From assembly GCA_964599375.1 (NCBI GenBank), contig CAZREW010000004.1:124001-188000 (forward strand): a DNA stretch of 64,000 nt. Direction: 5' to 3'. The first letter of the stretch is position 1. The number at the start of each line of letters is the position of its first letter. The translations under genes and the position numbers were made by a program. This stretch comes from JAUWCL01 sp964599375. GTDB lineage: Bacteria; Krumholzibacteriota; Krumholzibacteriia; Krumholzibacteriales; Krumholzibacteriaceae. Below the pieces are notes generated by a model. That model searched no databases. It had not been told where the DNA came from and saw only the letters and a program-made list of their open reading frames with translations. This document shows positions 35,053 to 43,329 of this stretch, in pieces.

Positions 35053-35350
35053 TCATTCGAGAGTGCCGACTATTCTCAGTGGATTCCCATCAACATCGAG
35101 TTCAAATCGCATGCGGAAGCATATCAGTTCCCGCAGGACGAACGCATCCTTTGACATTGGTATCAACTCACGGCGACCTGTCACTCCCACGCCTTCACGG
35201 AAGTAGAGCAGCTTCCCATCTTCTCGAGCGGGTCGTTGATGTATTCCGGGCCCTTTTCGGCGACTGTCAAGACAAAGGTATATACAGGTGAATCCCAATG
35301 AAAATACCCGAGGAACTCGTTGCCTCTCGCAGCTCCAGTGAACTCACGCT
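35053..35350 (-). pseudogene. Degraded 3' end of a secreted hydrolase-like gene
   Basis: This is the 380-base gap between ada and the glycosyltransferases. The minus strand contains a coding-like C-terminus in two frames. The upstream part reads GNEFLGYFHWDSPVYTFVLT and then VAEKGPEYINDPLEK. About 90 bases on, the frame shifts to one reading DGKLLYFREGVG, then LIPMSKDAFVLRELICFRMR, and ends IVGTLE-stop. The second part resembles the beta-rich tail that follows S41 peptidase or beta-lactamase-like hydrolase domains (DUF3471 style). No start or catalytic part remains, so it is probably a decayed remnant. Confidence 0.45.
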
Positions 35351-35384
35351 GCTGACGGCAGATCCCCGTTGATCCATGAGATGG

Positions 35385-36509
35385 CTATTCTGACCGCTTC
35401 TCCGTTTTCGGTCTTACGGAGACAGAAGACGTGATAAGCCCTGTCAGCCTGTTCCCGATCAGATTTTCCTCTGAGAAATCTCTTATATACTGATGCGCCT
35501 TCTCCGCGAGAGATTCGTAGAGCCGCTCGTCCCTGCCGAGCAGGTCCAGTGCCGCGGTGATCTGTCCGGGAGAAGACGGCTGGATCAGGATGCCACTTTC
35601 GCCGTCCTTGACGAGTTCGGGGATCGCTTTCCATTCAGTAGTGATGACCGGGACGCCGGCCGCGAACGCTTCAAGGATCACGGCAGGATATCCCTCTCCC
35701 TGATGGTAAGTGGGGAGAAGAAGGACATCGTACGTGCCCAGGGTCTCCACTATTTTTTCGCTCTGGAGGGTCCCCATGTAACGGCAACTGGGACAGGAAT
35801 CGATCTCACGGAAGAACCTCTCATTGTCCCTGTCCAGTATCTGTCCGTAGAAGTCGCAGCTGAATTCCTTCCTGTCCCTGAGCGCTTCGATGATATCGAA
35901 TATGCCTTTCTCAGCTTTCACCTGGCCGATGAATATGCACCTGCCGGAGAACTTTCTTTCCGGCCGCTCTGCCGGGATCAGATCATCAGGGATCATGTTG
36001 GGAAAGAGCACGATCCGCTCAGGATCGATACCGGATCGGCCTGTCAATTCGTCGGCATGCATCCGGGTCTCGGGAAGGACGTGCTCGGCCTTGTTGAGCA
36101 GCGATACAATGGATCTCCTTCGCCACGGTCCCGCCTCGTCGATCCTGTCCGCAAGCATCGAGCCGAAAGGCTTGACGATATAAGGCCTGCCAAAGATGCC
36201 GACGAGGCGCATTACCGGGATGCCCAGAGAGACTATGAAGCTGCTGTTGGCCCAGAGCAGTACGAAATCGGCCCGGGGCAGCCTGAATGCGAGTTGCCAC
36301 ATGATCCTTATGGCGCGCAAGGGATCTTTCCATGAACGCCTGGTCTCAGACGTCCTTACACCTTCCCCCGTAGAGGTGTCGATGCACGCCACCTCGAACC
36401 CGGCGCTTTCCCAGTACCTGCTCTCGATAAGCCTTTTCGATGTTATCGTATCACCCCCGATCGGAGGGGGCAGGGGGGCTACTACGAGGATCCGCACTGT
36501 CTCAGGCAT
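35385..36509 (-). CDS. Glycosyltransferase family 4 (GT-B)
   Basis: This 374-residue GT-B enzyme has an N-terminal PLPPPIGGDTITSKRL loop and a central FIGQVKAEKGIFDIIEAL. The EX7E-type donor site is GEGYPAVILEAFAAGVPVITTEW near 280-302. It transfers a nucleotide-activated sugar in cytoplasmic surface-polysaccharide assembly. The start overlaps the upstream glycosyltransferase gene by eight bases. Confidence 0.85.
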   Translation of the reverse strand: MPETVRILVVAPLPPPIGGDTITSKRLIESRYWESAGFEVACIDTSTGEGVRTSETRRSWKDPLRAIRIMWQLAFRLPRADFVLLWANSSFIVSLGIPVMRLVGIFGRPYIVKPFGSMLADRIDEAGPWRRRSIVSLLNKAEHVLPETRMHADELTGRSGIDPERIVLFPNMIPDDLIPAERPERKFSGRCIFIGQVKAEKGIFDIIEALRDRKEFSCDFYGQILDRDNERFFREIDSCPSCRYMGTLQSEKIVETLGTYDVLLLPTYHQGEGYPAVILEAFAAGVPVITTEWKAIPELVKDGESGILIQPSSPGQITAALDLLGRDERLYESLAEKAHQYIRDFSEENLIGNRLTGLITSSVSVRPKTEKRSE

Positions 36510-37626
36510 GACTGTCCGATCGCTTAAGGATCGACTGATACAACTTCTCAGTCTTTGACACCATCGTCCTCGCGGAGAAATGCTCCTCTACACGCATCCT
36601 GCCTTCTTTTCCCATCGAGGCGAGCTTTCCTTTATCTCTCCAGAGGGTTTCGAGCGCGTCGGCAAGCGCGTAAGGATCCCCTGGGGGGACTAGCAGCCCG
36701 GTGACCCCGTTGATGACGGCTTCCCTGTTTCCTCCGACATCCGTCGTGACCACCGGCCTGCTGGCAGCCATCGCTTCGAGTATTGCCAGGGGAAGGCCCT
36801 CGCGGATAGAAGAGCCCGCCACGACATCGAACGCGGGAAGGAAAGCCATGACGTCGTCTGTCTTGCCGGCGAAGACCACCCTGTCTCCGATCCCGGCACG
36901 CCGGGCCTGCTTTTCGAGATCCTCTCTCAGCGGGCCGTCGCCGACAAAGGTCAACTTTACAGGTATATCCCTTTCCGCGAGGAGCCGGACGGTATCGACA
37001 AGATACTGATATCCCTTTGGCCCGGTGAGACTTCCGACAGTCCCAATATGATATGTCGCGGGATCTGTTTTCAGATCGGAAGGCCGAACGTCGAAGTGGT
37101 CAAGGTCTACGCCGTTGGAGATAGTGACTATCCTGTCAGGACCGACCACTGCACTGTGCGAGTGCCTGACTTCTTCCGAGCAGGCGATCACCACATCGAG
37201 CCTTCTGCAGAGACCGGAATATACCAGATCGCTGAATTTTCCCCCGGCCTTCCTGACGCGGATGCTGTGCTCGGTCACTACTTTGACGGGGACTTTCGCG
37301 AGTTCAGCCGCGGGAACGCCGCTGAATACGGGCGGGTAGCTGTGGAAGTGGACTATATCGGCTTTGCTTCGACTGAATATCCTGCTCAGACCGATGACGC
37401 TACGCAGGTCGGCTGTCCTTGTGCCGAGGACATGGACCCTGAGGCCGAGGTCCTCGAGCGCAGGGATCATCTCGCCATCGGGGTAGAACGAGACGACCTC
37501 GAGCCGATACCTGTCGCGGTCATGGAATTTCGCGTAGTAGTAGAGGTCCTTCTGCGCTCCTCCGTACTCTAGGGAGTGGATCACGTGAACGCAGGTCGCT
37601 TTTTCTTTTCTCGTCTCGGCAGCCAT
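36502..37626 (-). CDS. Glycosyltransferase family 4 (GT-B)
   Basis: This 374-residue GT4 enzyme has HSLEYGGAQKDLYYYAKF at the N-terminus, the IGTVGSLTGPKGYQYLVD donor-domain strand and the REGLPLAILEAMAASRPVVTTDVGG donor site. ATG 37626 is taken because the frame upstream to 37662 is very short and unsupported; no clear Shine-Dalgarno is visible for either. It heads a two-gene transcription unit behind a strong terminator and probably acts on a cell-surface glycan. Confidence 0.85.
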   Translation of the reverse strand: MAAETRKEKATCVHVIHSLEYGGAQKDLYYYAKFHDRDRYRLEVVSFYPDGEMIPALEDLGLRVHVLGTRTADLRSVIGLSRIFSRSKADIVHFHSYPPVFSGVPAAELAKVPVKVVTEHSIRVRKAGGKFSDLVYSGLCRRLDVVIACSEEVRHSHSAVVGPDRIVTISNGVDLDHFDVRPSDLKTDPATYHIGTVGSLTGPKGYQYLVDTVRLLAERDIPVKLTFVGDGPLREDLEKQARRAGIGDRVVFAGKTDDVMAFLPAFDVVAGSSIREGLPLAILEAMAASRPVVTTDVGGNREAVINGVTGLLVPPGDPYALADALETLWRDKGKLASMGKEGRMRVEEHFSARTMVSKTEKLYQSILKRSDSHA

Positions 37627-37665
37627 GGGGCGAATATAGCAGCAAGGGATGGCCTGTAACAACGC

Positions 37666-37699
37666 AAAAGCCGGCGCCCTCCAACACCGGGGCGCCGGC
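37666..37699 (-). terminator. Rho-independent terminator of the thiolase/DUF35 operon
   Basis: On the minus strand a perfect ten-base-pair stem (GCCGGCGCCC with its complement, ten-base loop) is followed directly by TTTT. It lies 22 bases beyond the last DUF35 stop and separates that operon from the glycosyltransferase pair. Confidence 0.8.
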
Positions 37700-37721
37700 C
37701 TGTTTCCGCTTTCAGCGTATT

Positions 37722-38198
37722 CTACTTCAGCGGGCCGAACCCGATTATATCCCCTATCGCGCCCTTCCGCTGAGCCTTCGGCTTGAATACCGCCTTGACC
37801 GGCATCCCGATCTCAATCTCGTCGATCTCGAACCCCTTGAGGTAGTGGATCAGGCCGCCGTCCGTATCCCCGATCCGGACCATCGCGAGGATCTCGGGTA
37901 CCTGCTTCTCCGATCCGTCCATGTTACGGAACGAGAGCGTGAAGGTCTCGACGTATCCGACCGTCCCGACGTCGATATACGAATCGAGCTCGTTGAAGCA
38001 GCGGTCGCAGTAGACCTTCGGAGGGACGAACGAGATGTCGCAGTCCTCGCAGTAGGTGGCGAGGAAGGTCCCCTTGTCTTTGACCGTCCTGAAGAACTTC
38101 TCGCCGGCCAGTCCGTAGGTGTAGACATAGCGGACCGGGATCGCTCCTTCCCAGAAGGTAGGAGTAGTCGTGCTCGTTATCTTCTCTGTGATCGCCAT
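37722..38198 (-). CDS. Zn-ribbon/OB-fold (DUF35) acyl-CoA-associated protein
   Basis: This 158-residue DUF35 protein has a rubredoxin-like zinc ribbon with CEDC and CDRC (near 50-68) and then an OB fold with VGYVETFTLSFRNM. In archaea DUF35 proteins bridge thiolase and HMG-CoA synthase and channel acyl-CoA. In actinobacterial steroid degradation a DUF35 domain binds the Ltp2 aldolase. It is last of four same-strand genes with two thiolase-fold proteins, eight bases from the neighbouring DUF35 gene. Confidence 0.85.
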   Translation of the reverse strand: MAITEKITSTTTPTFWEGAIPVRYVYTYGLAGEKFFRTVKDKGTFLATYCEDCDISFVPPKVYCDRCFNELDSYIDVGTVGYVETFTLSFRNMDGSEKQVPEILAMVRIGDTDGGLIHYLKGFEIDEIEIGMPVKAVFKPKAQRKGAIGDIIGFGPLK

Positions 38199-38205
38199 GC
38201 TCGTC

Positions 38206-38775
38206 TCACCTCTTTCCCTTTTTCCCGGGAGCTGCCTTGGTCTTCGCCTTGACCTTCGCGGCGGCGGGCTTGAAATACAGTATGTCGGTGATAGCGCCGG
38301 TGCGCTCCCCGGGCTTCTTCCATACGGCCTTTACCTTCATCCCGATCTTCAGGTCATCAGGTTTTACCTCGCCCAGCATGTGCATGATACCCATCCCTTC
38401 GGAGGCGCCGTCTATCCTGATTACGGCAGGAAGCAGCGGCGGCTCGTTTGGCCCGCGGCGGGAAGCGTCCCAGTTGACCTTCGCGACGCTGAAGGTCTCT
38501 ATCACGCCGGTGTCCTGCACGTAGGTCCACTCGTCGGTGGGGCGGAAGCACAGTTCGCAGAACATCCGGGGGGGAAGCATGGTCCTTCCGCAGCCGTAAC
38601 AGGTCCTCGCTATGATCCTGCCCTTCCTGAGCTCGGCCAGGTAGCGGCCGATGGCGACGCCGTCATCCCAGGCGTACTTCAGGTCGGGCTCCCACTCGGT
38701 AGTGAGCACCTTTCCCGTCTTGAAGTCGGAGGACTTCAGGTTGGTCCCGCCGAGTTCAAAATCCTCAAGTTTCAT
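38206..38775 (-). CDS. Zn-ribbon/OB-fold (DUF35) protein, longer paralogue
   Basis: This 189-residue DUF35 protein has zinc ligands CYGCGR and CELCFRP (near 65-85), an OB fold (DTGVIETFSVAKVNWD) and a lysine/alanine-rich tail of about 20 residues. It is a divergent paralogue of the next gene's product. Two DUF35 proteins beside two thiolase-fold proteins suggest a heteromeric complex (inference). Confidence 0.85.
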   Translation of the reverse strand: MKLEDFELGGTNLKSSDFKTGKVLTTEWEPDLKYAWDDGVAIGRYLAELRKGRIIARTCYGCGRTMLPPRMFCELCFRPTDEWTYVQDTGVIETFSVAKVNWDASRRGPNEPPLLPAVIRIDGASEGMGIMHMLGEVKPDDLKIGMKVKAVWKKPGERTGAITDILYFKPAAAKVKAKTKAAPGKKGKR

Positions 38776-38808
38776 CTCATTCGCTCCTTCTTCGATACGT
38801 TCCCGGGA

Positions 38809-39972
38809 TCAGTTTCTCATCACGACTACGGTGCCCATCTGCATTAGGTCGCCCCAGGCCTGGGCGAGTCCGCAGCGCGGATTGCCCGGCACCTGGCGTT
38901 TGCCCGCCTCGCCGCGCAGCTGAAGGAAGATCTCGATGATCTTCATCAGGCCGGTCGCGGCGATCGGGTTCCCGACGCCGAGGGCTCCGCCGGAGGGGCA
39001 GATCGGCATGTTGCCGTCGCGGGCGGTCACTCCGTCGGCGGTCAGCTGAGCGGCCTTTCCGCGCGGGCAGAGCATAAGCCCCTCCATGTGGTGCAGTTCC
39101 TTGTAGTCGAACGGATCGTACGGTTCGGCGATGTGTATCTCCTTGTCCGGCTCGGTTATGCCGGCCATCTCGTAGGCCTGCCTCGCCGCGGTCTCGACGT
39201 AGCGCGGATAGGAGAGGTCGCGGGTGGCCCAGTACGCCGTATCGATCGCGTGTCCCACTCCGTCTATCCAGACAGGCTTGTCGGTGAGCCGGCGGGCGAC
39301 GCGCTCGCTTGCCAGCACTATCGCCGCGGCGCCGTCGGAGGCGGGGGAGATGTCGAGGCGATTGACCGGCCAGCACAGTGTCTCGCTGTTCAGGACGTCC
39401 TCGACGGTGATCTTCTGGGGTATCTGCGCGGAGGGATGATCCATCGCGTTGAGCTTGTTTTTGACCGAGACCCTCGCGATATCGGCCTTCGTGATGCCGT
39501 AGGTCTCCATGTACCGGTGCATCTCGAGGGCGAATATCCATATCAAGGTCGGCATGAGGGGCTGCTCGGTCGTGTGGTCGAAGATAGTCAGGAACGCGCC
39601 CTGCGGATGCGGGTGGCAGCTCGACATCTTTTCCTCGGCTACGACGAGGCATATGTCGGCCATCCCGCTCGCCACGTGAAACCAGCCGTGTATAGGGCTG
39701 AATACACCTGTGCCGCCCCCTACGTAATGTCGCATGTACGGCTTGCCGATCGCACCGGCGCCGTCGGCGAGATATTCGCCTTTCATGTGCACGCCGTCGA
39801 ACGCGTCCGGCGCCGTGCCGAGCGTGACCATGTCGACGTCGTCAAGCGTGAGATCGCAGGATTCGAGGGCCATCTTCGAGGCCTGCCAGGACAGCTCCTT
39901 TCCCGTCTCCTGCGCGCGGCGCACGAATTTCGTGATACCGGCTCCCACTATAGCTACTTTCCTCATTCCCAT
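38809..39972 (-). CDS. Thiolase-fold (SCP2/archaeal thiolase-like) protein without the usual cysteine
   Basis: This 387-residue protein opens with RKVAIVGAGITKFVRRAQETG as archaeal-type thiolases do and ends with the SGGALGVGNPIAATG loop. Where active thiolases have the acyl-accepting cysteine (C-A-S-G) this one reads YVGGGTGVFS, and the GHP histidine is asparagine. It is therefore unlikely to be a normal thiolase. Ltp2-type thiolase-fold aldolases that pair with DUF35 domains also lack that cysteine. Start ATG 39972 lies 13 bases after its paralogue ends. Confidence 0.75.
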   Translation of the reverse strand: MGMRKVAIVGAGITKFVRRAQETGKELSWQASKMALESCDLTLDDVDMVTLGTAPDAFDGVHMKGEYLADGAGAIGKPYMRHYVGGGTGVFSPIHGWFHVASGMADICLVVAEEKMSSCHPHPQGAFLTIFDHTTEQPLMPTLIWIFALEMHRYMETYGITKADIARVSVKNKLNAMDHPSAQIPQKITVEDVLNSETLCWPVNRLDISPASDGAAAIVLASERVARRLTDKPVWIDGVGHAIDTAYWATRDLSYPRYVETAARQAYEMAGITEPDKEIHIAEPYDPFDYKELHHMEGLMLCPRGKAAQLTADGVTARDGNMPICPSGGALGVGNPIAATGLMKIIEIFLQLRGEAGKRQVPGNPRCGLAQAWGDLMQMGTVVVMRN

Positions 39973-39985
39973 CTCAGATGACCTC

Positions 39986-41137
39986 CTACATGTTCGAAAG
40001 GATGGCTACAGCGCCTGTGGCTGTCGGAACGCCCCGCCAAACCTGGGCAAGGCCGACGTTGACGTCGGGGATCTGCCGGGCGCCCGCTTCGCCCCTGAGC
40101 TGTTCGACGAGCTCGAGTATCTTGTGCGCGCCGGATGCCTCGAAGAGGTGACCGACGCCGAGTGCGCCGCCTGATATGTTTATCGGAAGCTCGCCCTGGT
40201 ATGAAGTGGCTCCGCTCTCGAGCATGAAACCCGCTTCTCCGGGCATGCAGAGCTTCAGCGCTTCCATGTGCTGGAGCTCCTTGTAGGAGTACTCGTCGCA
40301 GATCTCCGCGAAGTCGATAAGCGACGCCGGATCCTCTATCCCTGCCATCCTGTAGGCCATCTCGGCCGAGAGGCGGGCGTATGCCGCGTCGCCCCAGTCG
40401 CGCATCTCGAGTGTCGGCGTGTCCGTCGACCAGCCGATCCCCTCGATCCAGACCGGGGTCTCGCATACCGTGCTGGCGATGTCCTCGGCGGCCAGCACCG
40501 CAACGACCGCCCCGTCAGCGTGAGGTGCGATGTCGAGCCTGTGCAGGGGGAGGGACACCGGTTCGGACGCGAGCACGTCGCCCTCTGTGATATCGGCGCC
40601 GAAGGCGGCGTATGGATTGCGCATGGCGTTCCGCTTGTTCTTGACGACTACCCGGGCGCACTGCTCGGAAGTGGTGACAGACTCGAAGAGATACCTCGTC
40701 ATCTCGAGGCCGGCGACCGCGTGCGGCGTCTCACGAAGCGGACGGTTGTAGACGGGGTCCTGGGCGAATCCCATCAGCTCGCCGATGTTCTTGACGTTTG
40801 ACGCCTTGCTGTGAGCCTCGATGGCGACGGTCCTGAAAGCGCCGGTCATTATCATCATGTAGCCGGTCGCGAGCCCATGCAGGAAATCGCCGGGAACCGT
40901 CTGTGTCGGCTTGAGGACGGCTCCGATCTGGTCGGGACAGTACTCGTCGGCGATCGAGTACCCTTCCATGAAATCCTCAGCCGTGGTTATGAACCCGTCG
41001 ATCTCGCTCGGTTCTATCCCGGCGTCAGTGTACGCCTTGCGGGCCGCCTCGAAGATCAGCTCGCGGAAGGAGACATCGGGAGTGATGGGACGGAATCCCG
41101 TAGTCCCGATGCCTACGATAGCGACTCTTTTGACCAT
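39986..41137 (-). CDS. Thiolase-fold protein, second copy, also without the usual cysteine
   Basis: This 383-residue paralogue of the next gene product opens with KRVAIVGIGTTGFRP and has DRDTP-like spacing up to a GGALGVGHLFEASG loop near the end. The nucleophile position reads VPGDFLHGLATGY with no cysteine, although the loop histidine is kept. It is first in the four-gene unit. The 190 bases upstream are shared with a divergent gene and show no clear promoter. Function is likely in acyl-CoA C-C chemistry with the paralogue and the DUF35 proteins. Confidence 0.75.
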   Translation of the reverse strand: MVKRVAIVGIGTTGFRPITPDVSFRELIFEAARKAYTDAGIEPSEIDGFITTAEDFMEGYSIADEYCPDQIGAVLKPTQTVPGDFLHGLATGYMMIMTGAFRTVAIEAHSKASNVKNIGELMGFAQDPVYNRPLRETPHAVAGLEMTRYLFESVTTSEQCARVVVKNKRNAMRNPYAAFGADITEGDVLASEPVSLPLHRLDIAPHADGAVVAVLAAEDIASTVCETPVWIEGIGWSTDTPTLEMRDWGDAAYARLSAEMAYRMAGIEDPASLIDFAEICDEYSYKELQHMEALKLCMPGEAGFMLESGATSYQGELPINISGGALGVGHLFEASGAHKILELVEQLRGEAGARQIPDVNVGLAQVWRGVPTATGAVAILSNM

Positions 41138-41329
41138 TCCTTCACCTCGCTAACCATTGAAGTGGAGAGTCCAGAAAACGTTTATTCACATAATGAAAAC
41201 GGTAAATGTGCCTGCGGATTGTCTCAAAAATCACACTATAGCGCAACAGGAATCTTAAAGAACCATTCAGGCCTTGAGACCATGGCAGGGATGTGCGATA
41301 ATCATGAGCCTGAAAGTGAGGTCGTCTCG

Positions 41330-41800
41330 ATGCGTCCTGCGGCGGTCATCCCGTTACTTCTTCTAGCTGCCTTGCCCGTCAAGGCCGCCGGGCAGGGAAT
41401 AGCCGACAGCGCGAGGGTCGACACGATAGTTGTGAGGCCAAGGCCTTCCTGCCTGAACCTGCCATCTCAATATTACCACACGAAGATCGAACACTCCCTG
41501 ATGGCAACGGCGGCCCCCGGGATTCCGAACCTCTCCGGTTTCGAGGTCTACAGGCTCTCCAGGATGCAGTGCGCCATCAAGGGGGCGGGAGCGGGAGTCA
41601 CGGCGGGATTCATGGCGGGCGCCCTGGGGGAGATGGCAGGCGCGTGGGACGAGAAGAGCTCCTTCTATATCGCCGGGGCGATGGCGGTATTCGGCGCCCT
41701 CTACGGGGGCGGCGTAAAATCGGACGACGACGGGTGGAACCTGCAGATACGGCTCGACAGGGACGACTCACCCCCCGGCTCGACACGATTCCCCCGGTAA
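41330..41800 (+). CDS. Small secreted hypothetical protein
   Basis: I do not recognise this 156-residue protein. It has a signal peptide (about 1-22, ending VKAAGQ). A Gly/Ala-rich hydrophobic region with GAGAGVTAGFMAGALGEMAG and IAGAMAVFGALYGGG may form a glycine-zipper hairpin. The C-terminus is charged. AGTGAGGT precedes ATG 41330. An in-frame ATG at 41282 would spoil the signal peptide. Confidence 0.6.
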   Translation: MRPAAVIPLLLLAALPVKAAGQGIADSARVDTIVVRPRPSCLNLPSQYYHTKIEHSLMATAAPGIPNLSGFEVYRLSRMQCAIKGAGAGVTAGFMAGALGEMAGAWDEKSSFYIAGAMAVFGALYGGGVKSDDDGWNLQIRLDRDDSPPGSTRFPR

Positions 41801-41927
41801 CAGACCGTTGGAAGATCCAGCTCGCGCGCGATGTCGTTCTGGATGCTGAATGCCGATTTTACTACATGGACGGGCACATATCTGATATACAGCAGATTAC
41901 GTATCGATACTTTGCGTCTGGATATCC

Positions 41928-43328
41928 ATGCGAATAATGGACAGGAGCGTTTTCGACCATATCGTCCCGGGCGGCCTGTGCATCGGCTGCGGGATCTGCG
42001 CGGGGTTCTATCCCTCGGATATAAGGATGATCATCGATCGGCACGGCTGGTATATCCCGGAAGCGCTCAACGGTGATGTCGGCCGCTGGGGGAAAGGAAG
42101 CCTGGCAGTCTGCCCGTTCTCAGATTCCACGGACAACGAGGATGTCATCGCCGGCCGGCTCTTCGGTTCGGAGCCGTCTATGGCGCACAGGCCGGAGACG
42201 GGATATTTTCTCGAATGTTCCGCCTGCCATGTATCGGACGATGAAGCGAGGATGTCCTCCTCTTCAGGAGGGCTCGCCACATGGCTGACGCTCAAACTTC
42301 TCGAGAGTGGCGATGTGCAGGGAGCGGTCTGCGTCAGGCCCTCGGACAGAGGCGACAGGCTTTTTGAATTCGACATCATGACATCGCCGGCGGATATAAG
42401 GAGATCAAGCAAGTCGCGCTATTACCCGGTGGAGATGTCCGATGTGATCGGCAGGCTTCGCCGGTTCGAGGGGAAGGTCGTGATGATCGGGCTGCCCTGC
42501 TTCATCAAGGCCGTAAGGCTCGCATGCGCAACGGACGGTGAACTGGCCGGCAGGGTCAGGTATACGATCGGCCTGTTCTGCGGGCACCTCAAGAGCATGC
42601 GCTACGTCGATTATCTCGCCAGGTCGTGCGGCGTCGACGAGAAGGATGTAGTCACGATCGATTTCCGGGGGAAGATCGAGGGCCGCCGCGCCAGCGATTA
42701 CGGGATCGAGATAACCTGCCGGGAAGGGGAAAAGACCTCCAGGAGGAATATCCGCGCCCGGGAAGTATGGGGGGGGAGCTGGACGAACAATCTTTTCATG
42801 CTGCCGGCGTGCGAATGCTGCGACGATGTATTCTCCGAGACGGCGGATATCGCCATCGGCGATGCGTGGCTCCCCGAGTACGTCTCCGACTGGAAGGGGA
42901 CGAACATCGCCGTCTGCCGCAGCAGCGAGATAGCTCGGATCATGAGAGAGGGCGCGCGGAGCGGCGAGATAGATATGGATGGGATCCCGGTCGAGAAAGT
43001 GATGAGATCGCAGGCCGGGGCGCTGCGGCAGAGAAGGGAAGGCCTCCAGTACAGGCTCTATCTCGCACGCAGGCGGGGAGTCCATCGCCCGGTCAAGAGA
43101 GTGGAGCCGAAACGAGACGCGGGCACTTTTCTCGACAGGATGCTTCAGAGGCAGCGGATGAAGATAGCCGCCGCGACGCATGAAGCGTTCCTCGAACAGC
43201 TGCAAGAGAAGGGGCTGGGCCTGTTCAGGAGAAGGCTGCGCCGCAGGATCTTCCTGAGCGGCTGCGTCAACCAGCTCAGGCACTTGCCCAGCGCCGTCAG
43301 GCACAAGATAGGGAAGCTTGCAGGGTAA
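41928..43328 (+). CDS. FrhB/FdhB-like flavin and iron-sulfur protein of a polysaccharide locus
   Basis: This 466-residue protein belongs to the coenzyme F420 hydrogenase/dehydrogenase beta-subunit family. It shows SSGGLATWLTLKLLESGDVQGAV, the MIGLPCFIKAVRLA segment and the ACECCDDVFSETADIAIGDAW metal motif. The N-terminal ferredoxin-type site reads CIGCGICAGFYP, so the fourth cysteine is replaced by tyrosine. Homologues next to polysaccharide pyruvyl transferases are common in exopolysaccharide clusters, and such a gene follows directly. Its redox role there is not established. Confidence 0.8.
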   Translation: MRIMDRSVFDHIVPGGLCIGCGICAGFYPSDIRMIIDRHGWYIPEALNGDVGRWGKGSLAVCPFSDSTDNEDVIAGRLFGSEPSMAHRPETGYFLECSACHVSDDEARMSSSSGGLATWLTLKLLESGDVQGAVCVRPSDRGDRLFEFDIMTSPADIRRSSKSRYYPVEMSDVIGRLRRFEGKVVMIGLPCFIKAVRLACATDGELAGRVRYTIGLFCGHLKSMRYVDYLARSCGVDEKDVVTIDFRGKIEGRRASDYGIEITCREGEKTSRRNIRAREVWGGSWTNNLFMLPACECCDDVFSETADIAIGDAWLPEYVSDWKGTNIAVCRSSEIARIMREGARSGEIDMDGIPVEKVMRSQAGALRQRREGLQYRLYLARRRGVHRPVKRVEPKRDAGTFLDRMLQRQRMKIAAATHEAFLEQLQEKGLGLFRRRLRRRIFLSGCVNQLRHLPSAVRHKIGKLAG

Positions 43329-43329
43329 C

